Part shown: piece by piece, positions 1 through 7,834 of the stretch
Position numbering within the stretch: the stretch's first letter is position 1
Layout: each line of letters begins with the position of its first letter
Position numbers and translations under genes: made by a program
The notes under the pieces: model-generated
Database searches by the model: none
What the model was told of the DNA's origin: nothing
What the model saw: the letters and a program-made list of their open reading frames with translations, nothing else
Source of the DNA: Nemertoderma westbladi
Lineage: Eukaryota; Xenacoelomorpha; Nemertodermatida; Nemertodermatidae
Assembly (NCBI GenBank): GCA_032718475.1
Contig: JAUCBJ010005523.1
Coordinates: forward strand, 1 to 23,653
DNA: 23,653 nucleotides
Direction of reading: 5' to 3'

Positions 1-78
1 GAGTTGTGGCGGTGCAATTTTGTTGACAAGCCGGCACAGCATTCTTAAAAATGCAGCTGCAATGCAGCATGCCGATCC

Positions 79-96
79 TAGTAGTAGTAGTAGTAG
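79..96. repeat. (TAG)6 microsatellite
   Basis: Six uninterrupted TAG triplets lie directly before the first unit of the 22-bp minisatellite. The preceding 78 bases hold no recognisable gene. They include the 10-bp palindrome TGCAGCTGCA at 52-61. Confidence 0.9.
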
Positions 97-365
97 TCTG
101 TGCCTCAGTGAGGCATAGTCTGTGCCTCAGTGAGGCATAATCTGTGCCTCAGTTCCTCAGTGAGGCATAGTCTGTGCCTCAGTGAGGCATAGTCTGTGCC
201 TCAGTGAGGCATATGCTGTGCCTCAGTGAGGCATATGCTGTGCCTCAGTGCCTCAGTGAGGTATAGTCTGTGCCTCAGTGAGGCATATGCTGTGCCTCAG
301 TGAGGCATAGTCTTTGCCTCAGAGCCTCAGTGAGGCATAGTCTGTGCTTCAGTGCCTCAGTGAGG
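97..365. repeat. 22-bp minisatellite with palindromic core (11 units)
   Basis: About eleven tandem units are seen. Each is built on TGCCTCAGTGAGGCA, in which two 7-bp arms are perfect reverse complements around one G. Seven units are 22 bp. Four are 30 bp because of an extra 8-bp TGCCTCAG-like piece: around 142-171, 238-267, 312-341 and the last unit. The array decays into TGAGGATGATGG at its right end. It has no coding potential. The palindrome would let each unit form a hairpin; that is an inference. Confidence 0.92.
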
Positions 366-2130
366 ATGATGGTAGGGAAATAATAAAACATGGGCAGTAA
401 AACTTTAAAGTGCTAATTATGAACAGTGGAGAATTTAATTTTATTTATTTGTGGGGAATTAATTGTAGTTATGCTCTTAAACTTTCTAGAACAACCAAAT
501 AATGACGTGGTGACATACTGGAAATACTGTACATAGTAAATGTATGGCGTGGAGATATGGTAGTGCGAAATTATTTTTTTTTTACCGGAAACAAGTTTTA
601 TAAATACATGTAGGCCCTAATAGATAAAAAAAAAAGGATAAATTAGTTGTAGATAAAATAGTTGTTGATAAAAAAAAAACGTGTCAGAAATAACTTCTTG
701 TCACTACTACTGTAATTTAATTTAACCGAAATTCAGATGTTCTGCCCTCGTGTATTGAATTTTGCATTCGATGGCATTTTAGGTGCAATTCCTGCAAAAC
801 CTAAAACTTTCGGACAGCATAATTGAATTTGGGTAAATTAAATTAGTGACAAAAACTGCTTATTTCCAAGACTGTTATCTTATCGAAGAACATTACTTTC
901 TCAGAAAGTCCAAATCTAGATCAGAAATATTATATCTTTGCACTAAGCCCACACTTTTGGTGCGTTATATTTCTCAGCAAATCCTGTAAAGATAAGTACC
1001 CTGCGCAACCTACCCTACAGAAAATAAATATCACATTCCCACGATCCGATCAAAATTGCTAAATGCCTGCAGTTAAGGGGGCCAATTATAACCCCTACAG
1101 AAATGAAATTTCGAAAATTTACACAATTTTTTGCTGTTTGAAAGAAGGTCTTTCATAAAAGGTATATCGGTTTTCAACATTGAATTATTTTTTGACCTTA
1201 AAACTGCTCTTTTCAACAACATAATATATTGCTGATATTTATGACTCTCTGTATAAAACAACCTTTTTATCAGTTTGTCAATTTTGACTTTTATCATCAC
1301 TAAATTCCCAACTACTATATTATTTTTTACTCAATTGCCATCAAACATATACCAAAATATTCAGCAGCTTTAGGTATACTATCGTTGGGATCTTCTAGAA
1401 GCGATTTAGTACCTGCTACACTTTGTCTATCGCAAAATATTTGATTCCCAAAATATAACCCGGACAAACCCCCATAAATTTTTCAATAACAATAATTTTG
1501 TGCTAAAATTTTCATAGAAGGTAGCCTTCATATCTAGGTCCATTTTAACAAAGTCTTGGACCAAGAACTTTAATGCAGGTGGTATTAAAGATCCTTAAAG
1601 ATGAGCTAATTTACATATAAATGCCTCAAAATTTATATAACTTTTGAAAAAAACCGATTAAAAAAAAGTGCCATATTTTTCGAACAAACGGTTTATGAAG
1701 CTGTCTATACTCAATTTTCATAGTATATAAAAGATCACAGATCATTGTGTTAAAGTTTCATAATAGTACCTTTATAAATAAAACAAATAGATTTGGGGTA
1801 ATGGTCCCATTAATATATCTTGAGAAATTCTACCAAAACCATTACACTTTTTATAGCATAAAAAGTGTATTTGTAGGCATTTATAGGTTTTATAGGCATA
1901 ATAGGCCATTTCGTAATGTTACATTTCTTGATGGATACTATTTTTGCAAAGTACTTATTATTAAAGTAATTGGTACTTATTGGCAACGAGTCATCCAACG
2001 AAAATACTTTATATTTCCTTCGCAACATTTTGACAATTTCAGTTGTCTTTAGCAGCTTTTTCTTTTGAAAGGGTTTGCGGAAAAATATTTAATTTTCGCG
2101 CCATTTTTGGAAATTACTAAAATGTGCCTT
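366..2130. other. AT-rich non-coding DNA, no supported gene
   Basis: This stretch is strongly AT-rich, with several A or T homopolymer runs (around 570-580, 628-637 and 670-680). The longest open frames are a 75-codon minus-strand frame (1073-1300) and a 101-codon plus-strand frame (1747-2052). The second starts on GTG and overlaps an open frame on the other strand. Neither resembles a protein I know. I see no RNA gene or mobile element here apart from the hairpin at 1843-1869. Confidence 0.7.
1843..1869. repeat. Perfect 12-bp-arm hairpin
   Basis: TACACTTTTTAT and ATAAAAAGTGTA are perfect reverse complements separated by AGC. The stem is AT-rich and lies alone in non-coding DNA. It is not followed by a T-run of terminator type and no promoter is evident. 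The structure is certain; any function is unknown. Confidence 0.75.
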
Positions 2131-2410
2131 AGGGCCACCAGAGGCTTAATCCGGCACTGAGAGGTCGGTGAATCATCCATTTCGCTCCGCGAGCTAACAG
2201 GCTACTGACGTCGCGCCGTCGCCGCCCAGTTCCTATCTAACGGCTCGCACCACAAGCTCTGTCGCGGTAAACGGTGCTGGAGGCCGACTCCCACTTGCGC
2301 CTACTTTCTTTGCGACGCTCCAGTCGCTGGGAAGGACCACGACCGGTATTCCGACGCACCGATCGCTACTACAATGCGATCTGTTCCTGCACTCCCTTCA
2401 TTCGCACACA
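2131..2410. other. GC- and CpG-rich patch in AT-rich DNA
   Basis: Base composition changes abruptly: this segment of about 280 bases contains many CG dinucleotides (for example GACGTCGCGCCGTCGCCGCC at about 2208-2227) while both sides are AT-rich. An open frame runs through part of it from 2274, but it begins on GTG and continues into AT-rich DNA, so I do not call it a gene. The patch could be a CpG-island-like promoter or first exon, a SINE or other repeat fragment, or old inserted DNA. CGCG followed by GTAAAC near 2264 resembles a 5' splice site, which is weak support for the exon reading. Confidence 0.45.
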
Positions 2411-3580
2411 TAACTCTATATTGCGAAATATATTAATTACTTTACCTACTCATCAATATTATATTTTTATTCTGAACAATTTCTATTATTTTTACTACAT
2501 ATTATATATTTTTTTTAGATATGCTACGAAAAATGTAAATTTTAAATTAATAGAAACAAAATACCAAAACCCAATATTTGGTATTTCTTTATATTATTTA
2601 TCTTTTCAGGACTGTTACGGCCATATTAAATATAAAAATATTATAAATTCGGTGCATAAATGATAAATATATATTTATATGCATACCAGTTACATACACC
2701 ATATGGTGGTAATAAAAGCTCTGATTTCAATACCACAAACTGTTCGCGTATAGCCAATTTAATTTACCTCAAACAAAAGGACATATTTGTATTTTAGCAT
2801 ATATTTTGGGTATCACAATAGCTGACTCTCTGTTCTGGGGACAATATTATATATTTAAATACATTTGAGCTATAGTTGAGTTTGCTTGCACTAACACTAT
2901 TCTATAATTAATAAGTAATGAGGCAGTTGAACAGGTGTGTTCTAATTTGAACCAGTTTTACCCCCAAGAAAAACAAATGATTACTGCACATTTTCTTGAG
3001 TGTCTAACTGTACTTTGAAGATACCTGAGACTCATCAATAATGAATCTTTAATAACAGTGCCACACAAACCCCATAGTGCATTGACTGTCAAACCTGCAC
3101 AAATTATTCAGCCGGCTTGTTAAATTTGAGAAACAGATTATGGTAGGATCAAATAATTTATAAAGGAAATATACTATGAAACAACTCCAATGATAACAAT
3201 AAACCATTTGTTAAACTAATGAACTCAATAGTAAAGTAAATGGTACCGGTAGGTAATATTATACTTTTGGTTAAATTAATCTGATAGCGACAATAATTTC
3301 CATAACAATCACATACACTGTATTATGTTGAAAATTCGTTACTTGTTGAAAATATTTCAGAAAAACTGTTTGTACAGCTACACTTTTAATATACAATGGT
3401 CCCACAATTATTGTGAATACCACTGATGGTGACACAGACCAAGATCCATGGGTGTCATCAAGGGAGACACATTTGCTCCATTCTTTTTCATAATTATGGT
3501 GGATTACGTTCTAAGCATATCTTTAGACCATTTTATTAAATATATGGGGTGATGGTAACTACACACTCCACCTACACGAA
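2411..3580. other. AT-rich non-coding DNA, no supported gene
   Basis: No open frame of note, RNA gene or tandem array is visible. The only regular structure I noticed is the 12-bp palindrome CACCATATGGTG at 2697-2708. The composition matches the other intergenic stretches of the window. Confidence 0.65.
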
Positions 3581-3597
3581 GTGGGGACTTCGCGCAG

Positions 3598-3662
3598 CAC
3601 GAAGTTGGCAGAGCCTTAGCGAATTGACACTGTTAGGGGGTAGGTCAATTTATGCAAATAGT
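3598..3662 (+). repeat. Left inverted arm of the foldback element
   Basis: This pairs with the reverse complement of 4022-4086 at 63 of 65 positions. The two differences are A/G changes, within GGCAGAGCC versus GGCGGAGCC and within GGTAGGTC versus GGTGGGTC. No gap is needed. Confidence 0.9.
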
Positions 3663-3668
3663 CACGTT

Positions 3669-3826
3669 GGCCCTCTAGCGGCAGACTGGAGAACTGCAGA
3701 TGGATTCGCCTCCTTTGAAAGTCACAGCTAATGGTCTAATACATATCTGCCAAGTTTCAGCTTAAACGGATTAAAAGCAAAGAAATGGGAGGGCATTTAA
3801 TGTTTAGACATGTGGCCCTCTAGCGG
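3669..3826. promoter_or_regulatory. Pair of CTCF-like motifs (tentative)
   Basis: GGCCCTCTAGCGG occurs at 3669-3681 and again at 3814-3826 in the same orientation, 145 bp apart. Its reverse complement, CCGCTAGAGGGCC, resembles the core of the animal CTCF binding consensus. The two copies may simply be a direct repeat inside the mobile element. No binding can be shown from sequence. Confidence 0.2.
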
Positions 3827-3951
3827 GAGACCATTGCACTGATGGTGTCTGAAAGTCTCTCAAAAATCTCAACTTTTGCTCATATTGATACCTACAAATT
3901 TTCAACTTGGCAGCTTTAAATCCGACAAAGTTATTAGCATGTCAAAATCGT

Positions 3952-4023
3952 AACGACGACGACGACGACAACGACGACGACGACGACAACGACGACGACG
4001 ACGACAACGACGACGACGACAAC
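3952..4023. repeat. (ACG)n microsatellite with 18-bp ladder
   Basis: ACG triplets are interrupted by an extra-A triplet (AAC) at 3952, 3970, 3988, 4006 and 4021. This gives three 18-bp periods and one of 15 bp. The array ends exactly where the right inverted arm begins. Arg-rich translations of this stretch are artefacts. Confidence 0.9.
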
Positions 4024-4086
4024 TATTTGCATAAATTGACCCACCCCCTAACAGTGTCAATTCGCTAAGGCTCCGCCAACTTCGTG
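4022..4086 (-). repeat. Right inverted arm of the foldback element
   Basis: This is the partner of 3598-3662 in inverted orientation, 63/65 identical. The microsatellite touches its inner edge, and a reverse-transcriptase relic begins about 50 bp beyond its outer edge. Confidence 0.9.
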
Positions 4087-4136
4087 GCTCGCCCCACAGG
4101 CTACAGAAGTCGAAGAAATCCAAGTACCTAACTGTT

Positions 4137-4755
4137 CTAGACTCTGCTGGTGACTTTAGATTACTGATAGAATCACTACAGGGACCCCAAAGGCTCCTCA
4201 GCAGACTTATTCTAGTTGGGACTCCAAGAAGACCAAAATTTTAACAGCAAACTTTGACAGTCTTCAGGAAATGTCTGATCATATGAGCATAAGCTTCAGT
4301 AATGGTGTGCTTGAGCATGTGGATGACTTCTGCTACTTGGGATCATGGATACATAATTTAAGTCAGGTGAATACGTAAGGGGAAAACATGGGCAGCATTA
4401 CCTTGTCTGTCCAGGGTTTGGCAGTCATAAACAAAACTGGATCTCAGGCTTTGACTCTAGAGCTTTAGAGCAGTATATTGACTTTAGAGCAGCATTAGAA
4501 CCAGTACTCCTATCTAAATGGGAGTCCTGTGTCAAGTATTATGGACACATCTCTAATAAGACGGTGTACAGCATTGGAGTTATCCCATTAGTTCAACTCC
4601 AAGTTGGACACTTGAAGAGAACCGCCTCCGCTTTGTATGACATTGCTTTCGCCATGAGGACCAGGACCAGCCAGTGCAAATCTTGTACGTGGCGGCATTA
4701 TGGTGAGAATGAATCTGGTGGAGGGTCCATTACTTTCTTGAGACCCCTCATATAA
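4137..4755 (+). pseudogene. Decayed non-LTR retrotransposon RT relic
   Basis: Three short plus-strand frames line up, in order, with the later part of a non-LTR reverse transcriptase. Frame one (from 4137) reads SAGDFRLLIESLQGPQRLL, placed like the YADD-type motif C and following helix; the catalytic Asp-Asp is degraded. Frame two (from 4217) reads SKKTKI, then later FSNGVLEHVDDFCYLGSWI, matching the KT-K and FKYLG segments that follow motif C. It ends at a TAA near 4373. Frame three (from about 4456 to 4755) includes LEPVLLSKWESC, resembling the L-VLLYG-E-W motif downstream. At least two frameshifts separate these parts. The layout fits an RTE/BovB-like or related LINE better than the CR1-type element further on, but family assignment is tentative. 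It is dead: motif C is lost, the frames are broken and the N-terminal half is absent. The last 60 codons are unassigned. Confidence 0.6.
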
Positions 4756-4886
4756 ACAGCTCATGCCTTGAAGCTGTGATTAATGTCGCGAAAGTCATGG
4801 GTAACGGGACATTGAAGTAAATAAAATAAAGAGCGCCAATCTAAAAAGGCAATCGCCTTCTAGGGAAGAAATACTAGGCAGAGCGG

Positions 4887-4918
4887 CTAGTAACGAAATA
4901 CTCGGCAGTATTTACTAG
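4887..4918. repeat. Bulged hairpin, 5+7 bp stem
   Basis: AAATACT and AGTATTT pair perfectly around a CGGC loop. CTAGT and ACTAG extend the stem after a four-base AACG bulge on the left side. Its role is unknown. Confidence 0.6.
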
Positions 4919-5190
4919 GAGAGCGAGCTCGGACAGTGGAAATGAGGTCCATCAAGGATTCCCGAATTTACTTTGCTGTCGCATTACGCGAAAATTTTTA
5001 AGTAAATACTATAAATTATATATTCTATAATTCTATAAATTCTAATAAATTCTAATAAATACTATCTTCTATTATAAATTACTCAGAGCAACATCATACG
5101 GTTTAAAGAGCCGGAACTGAGGGTAGTTCATAATAATGGCTGCTCACTACGGTGGCTGATTTGGGCCAATTAGAGAAGAACTTTTTTCTG

Positions 5191-5208
5191 GGTGATAATA
5201 TTATCACC
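5191..5208. repeat. 18-bp perfect palindrome
   Basis: GGTGATAATATTATCACC reads the same on both strands over its whole length. It shares the GGTGATA half-site with the second palindrome 23 bases downstream. Confidence 0.85.
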
Positions 5209-5231
5209 AGGATGATAAATGATATCAATAA

Positions 5232-5247
5232 TATCACCCGGGTGATA
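5232..5247. repeat. 16-bp perfect palindrome
   Basis: TATCACCCGGGTGATA is perfectly palindromic. It uses the same GGTGATA half-site as 5191-5208, joined tail to tail instead of head to head. Confidence 0.85.
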
Positions 5248-5523
5248 ATTAATATCAGCTGGACTATAAGTAACATGCAGACACACCCCTTACTAACAAC
5301 GACCACACACCTGGGAAGCCTTGAAGACTTTCATCCAAGCACCAACTCCCGATATATCTTCAAATGCCGAATTTCCTCCTTCAAGAAATCCAATGTCATC
5401 ATAATCATCTTCAGGAGAAGTTTCGGCTAAGATTATTGAAAATGAAAGTAAAACTTATGAAAAGCGAATGTATTATGATTCGGGGACATAGGATCGATAC
5501 CGGCATTAATCTTAATAATTTAC

Positions 5524-5607
5524 CTTGTCTGCGGTTTCTATTCTTTTGAACTTGCTCGTCTGTTGTCTGGGGGTCTTCATTTTCAAGGGATCGCCTCTTT
5601 CTTTTTT
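5524..5607 (-). CDS. Possible 84-bp internal exon (speculative)
   Basis: On the minus strand a stretch is bounded upstream by TTTATTTTGGTCTAG, which resembles a 3' splice site, and downstream by AAG followed by GTAAAT, which resembles a 5' splice site. The enclosed 84 bases are a multiple of three and open. In the frame of the surrounding open reading frame they encode a highly charged, low-complexity peptide containing KRKRRSLENEDPQTTDEQVQ. I recognise no domain, and no partner exons are visible nearby. Such splice-flanked open pieces arise by chance in AT-rich DNA, so this is only a candidate. Confidence 0.18.
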
Positions 5608-5725
5608 CTAGACCAAAATAAAAATCAATTACCAAGATAAATTACGGCCAAACTAAAATGCAAAGACATCCAGTGTAGTAAGTAGCCTGGTATTTGGTAA
5701 TCCTTGTATGGACTGTAGGGATTGG

Positions 5726-5759
5726 GGGACATTAGTGCCCGCGAGACGTTAGTTCCCAC
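5726..5759 (+). repeat. Left terminal inverted repeat
   Basis: It starts GGGACATTAGTGCCCGCGAG and consists of two tandem copies of an AC(G/A)TTAGTGCCC-type submotif. It matches the inverted right end at 31 of 34 positions. Just inside, at 5767-5780, lies an inverted copy of the submotif (GGCACTAATGTCTC), so the end itself can fold back. Confidence 0.7.
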
Positions 5760-5782
5760 GGGCACGGGCACTAATGTCTCAA

Positions 5783-6106
5783 GACTTTAGTGCCCGCGAG
5801 TCATTAGTGCACGAGAACCTTGTCTGCAAGAGAGACGTTAGTGCCCGCGAGTCATTACTGCCCGAGGACCTTGTCTGCAAGTGAGACGTTAGTGCCCGCG
5901 AGTCATTAGTGCCCGAGGACCTTGTCTGCAAGTGAGACGTTAGTGCCCGCGAGTTATTAGTGCCCGAGGAACTTGTCTGCAAGTGAGATGTTAGTGCCCG
6001 CGAGTCATTAGTGCCCGAGGACCTTGTCTGCAAGTGAGACGTTAGTGCCCACGAGTCATTAGTGCCCGAGGAACTTGTCTGCAAGTGAGATGTTAGTGCC
6101 CGCGAG

Positions 6107-6112
<6 letters not shown>
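5783..6112 (-). repeat. 51-bp minisatellite, left part (6 units)
   Basis: CTTGTCTGCAAG recurs every 51 bp at 5819, 5870, 5921, 5972, 6023 and 6074. Each unit also carries two TTAGTGCCCG submotifs. From 5921 on, units alternate between two variants (GGACC and GGAAC before TTGTCT). The minus strand is open in one frame because 51 is a multiple of three, giving a 17-residue repeat (SRALTSHLQTRSSGTND). I regard that frame as an artefact. The array stops at TCATTA where the retrotransposon begins. Confidence 0.9.

Positions 6113-6142
<30 letters not shown>
6113..6142 (-). repeat. (TAA)n 3' tail of the LINE
   Basis: On the plus strand this is an uninterrupted run of ATT triplets from the end of the minisatellite to 6142, about ten copies. 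In the element's orientation it is a TAA-repeat tail. Microsatellite tails rather than poly(A) are known in several non-LTR clades. Confidence 0.85.
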
Positions 6143-6143
<1 letters not shown>

Positions 6144-6482
6144 ACCCATAGTCAAAAATTGCACATATGAAATTTATTTCAAATAAAAAATAGATCTTTA
6201 GATAAAAATATATACAGTAAGTAGTGGGGGAGGAGACTAACCAGGCCCGTGCACTTACGGTTAGCCATTCCATTATTTAAGTTAATTAATTTGTATACTA
6301 ATCGTTATAAGTACATGTAAAAGTAACTAAAAAGTATTAAATAATTAAACGTTTCCCTGATAAAAATATTTTTCTAAAAAATATTGTTAAAGATATTTTT
6401 CTACTGCCCGTACTGAAATTGGTATATTAACAATAAATAGTATTATATAATAACATGAGTTATGCCAAAAATAATCCAATTA
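6143..6482 (-). other. 3' untranslated region of the LINE
   Basis: This AT-rich, non-coding stretch lies between the stop of the C-terminal RT frame and the TAA tail. Nothing else is recognisable in it. A short less AT-rich part (about 6222-6268) sits near the tail. Confidence 0.6.
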
Positions 6483-7834
6483 TTATAAAAATCTGTTAAA
6501 ACTGCAGTATTTTAAAAGGTCTACATCCCGTGCTAAAATATTACTAAAAATATTAATGTTTGGGGCTGATGCAGCATTAGAAGGTAGGTCGTTCCACATA
6601 CTAACTATCCTATTACAAAAATATTTCTGACAAATTTGTAGGCGGCAAAAATTGTGTTGCAATTTATATTGGTGACCTCTAAGACCCCTTCGTGTAGCAA
6701 AGCTAAAAAAATCATCAAAATTCATTTGCACTGCACCGGTGATTATAGAGTAAACCTGTTTTAAATCAAACACATGACGTCTAACTTCGAGTGGTTGTAA
6801 GTTTAAGTACTCAAGTCTATCTAAATAAGGCACCATGGTTAATTTACATCTAAAAAATAATCTGCGCGTAAAATATCTCTGTACGTGTTCGATCAGATCT
6901 ATATGTCCTTTGGTAAAAGGAGACCAAATTACTGTACAATATTCCAATAAGGGACGCACATAAGATTTATAAGCACAAATTAGGGCTGCCACATTACGAG
7001 TACGAAAACATCTAAAAATCATATTGATTGATTACTTTAGTTGATTTCAGAGCACGCTCATGGCAATGTTTATTAAATTTAAAATCAGAAGAAATCGTAA
7101 CTCCGAGATCCTTACAATCATCCTCTGCTTTAACAAGTTTACTATCTAGAAAATATTGCTGTTGAGGGTTATTGTAACCTAAATAGAGCACTATACATTT
7201 GTGTGGAGCGATATTCAACTGCCATTTATTAGACCATTCTGTGATTTTGTACAGGGACTGTGATATCAGTAAGTGGTCGCTGGATGGCGCATATATTTTG
7301 ACGTCGTCAGCAAATAGTTTACACGATAACCCTAAATTAAATATATCCGGTAAATCGTTAATAAAAAGCACAAATAAAATTGGACCTAGTACGCTACCTT
7401 GTATGGTGCCCGACGTAACTGGACTATAATCCGAGAAACTACTACCAACTAAAATACGTTGTGATCTATATGCGAGAAAAGCCTTTAACCAATAAAATAA
7501 GTCACCTACTATACCGTAAGAAGAAAGTTTACACAAAAGTTTTTGGTGCACAACAGAATCAAAGGCTTTCGCAAAGTCTATGTAGATTACATCAACAGTG
7601 CACTTTCTATCTAATAATTTAATCCAATCCTTTGTACATTCTAATAGCTGGGTACATGTAGACTTATTTTTTAAGAAGCCATGTTGGGCCTTATTAATTA
7701 ATTTGTTAGTAAATAAGTAATCACACAAATCTTGTTTAATACACTGCTCCATAATTTTACACGCAATACAAGTCAATGAAACGGGTCTGTAGTTATATGG
7801 GTCACTCGAGTTTCCTTTTTTGTACAACGGGACA
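6483..7834 (-). pseudogene. Truncated, frameshifted reverse transcriptase of the LINE
   Basis: The enzyme would copy element RNA into DNA at a nicked target. The first frame runs from 7834 to a stop at 7012. It enters at VPLYKKGN and YNYRPVSL (start of the RT domain), and has IDFAKAFD with the motif A aspartate (codon near 7578), GTIQGSVLGP, and FADD with both motif C aspartates (near 7303-7308), then WQLNIAPHKC. The polymerase core is therefore intact in sequence, but everything upstream, including the endonuclease, is missing. A tandem 4-bp duplication (ATCA) near 7022-7032 shifts the frame. The second frame (7022-6483) carries the usual LINE C-terminal region with YVRPLLEYCTVIWSP, TRRGLRGHQYKL and MWNDLPSNA. 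The set of motifs fits the CR1/L2/jockey group; the exact clade needs a tree. It cannot be functional as it stands. Confidence 0.88.

Larger units (their letters stand above)
3581..4097. mobile_element. Foldback/MITE-like element with 65-bp inverted arms
   Basis: The left arm (3598-3662) and right arm (4022-4086) are reverse complements over 65 bases with only two mismatches. A further GTGGGG match at 3581-3586 and 4092-4097, beyond an indel, suggests arms of up to about 80 bp. The interior of roughly 360 bp has no gene. It contains two direct copies of GGCCCTCTAGCGG and an ACG-type microsatellite against the right arm. No clear target-site duplication was seen, so the exact ends and superfamily are open. 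Known MITEs and foldback elements share this architecture. An inverted duplication without transposition is the alternative. Confidence 0.65.
4756..5523. other. Non-coding DNA with hairpin and palindromes
   Basis: No supported gene. Around 5020-5065 there is a short imperfect tandem of TTCTAATAAA/TTCTATAAA type. A bulged hairpin (4887-4918) and two perfect palindromes (5191-5208 and 5232-5247) are listed separately. The short open frames here overlap each other on both strands and show no protein similarity that I recognise. Confidence 0.6.
6113..7834 (-). mobile_element. 5'-truncated CR1/L2/jockey-group LINE inside the minisatellite
   Basis: This 1.7-kb minus-strand insertion splits the 51-bp array. 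Read in its own direction it begins abruptly near the start of the RT domain. It then encodes the rest of RT and a C-terminal region with one frameshift, has about 340 bp of 3' untranslated sequence (6143-6482), and ends in a (TAA)n tail. The endonuclease and any ORF1 are missing, as usual for 5'-truncated LINE copies. The 6 bases expected between the flanking minisatellite parts are absent and no target duplication is seen. The tail joins host sequence at TAATGA, so the tail could have paired with the target there. Confidence 0.85.

Noticed and set aside
783-832. Possible 50-bp exon between TTTTAG and GGTAAAT
   Set aside because: The acceptor lacks a good pyrimidine tract, and the piece is tiny and isolated. 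Such pairs are frequent in AT-rich DNA.
1073-1300. 75-codon minus-strand open frame starting on ATG
   Set aside because: Lys-rich, no recognisable domain, no supporting signals, and of a length expected by chance in this much sequence.
1747-2052. 101-codon plus-strand open frame
   Set aside because: It starts on GTG, overlaps an open frame on the opposite strand, and its composition is that of translated AT-rich DNA.
2274-2663. 129-codon open frame through the GC-rich patch
   Set aside because: It starts on GTG and runs from GC-rich into AT-rich DNA where the translation becomes Tyr/Phe/Ile-rich noise. No domain was recognised.
3902-4123. Arg-rich 73-codon minus-strand frame
   Set aside because: It is a translation of the ACG microsatellite and the inverted arm of the foldback element.
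5779-6273. 164-codon minus-strand frame over the left minisatellite
   Set aside because: It is a translation of the 51-bp repeat plus the ATT tail (poly-Asn) and LINE 3' sequence, with no protein features beyond the repeat.
7199-7429. 76-codon plus-strand frame
   Set aside because: It is a shadow on the strand opposite the well-supported RT fragment.
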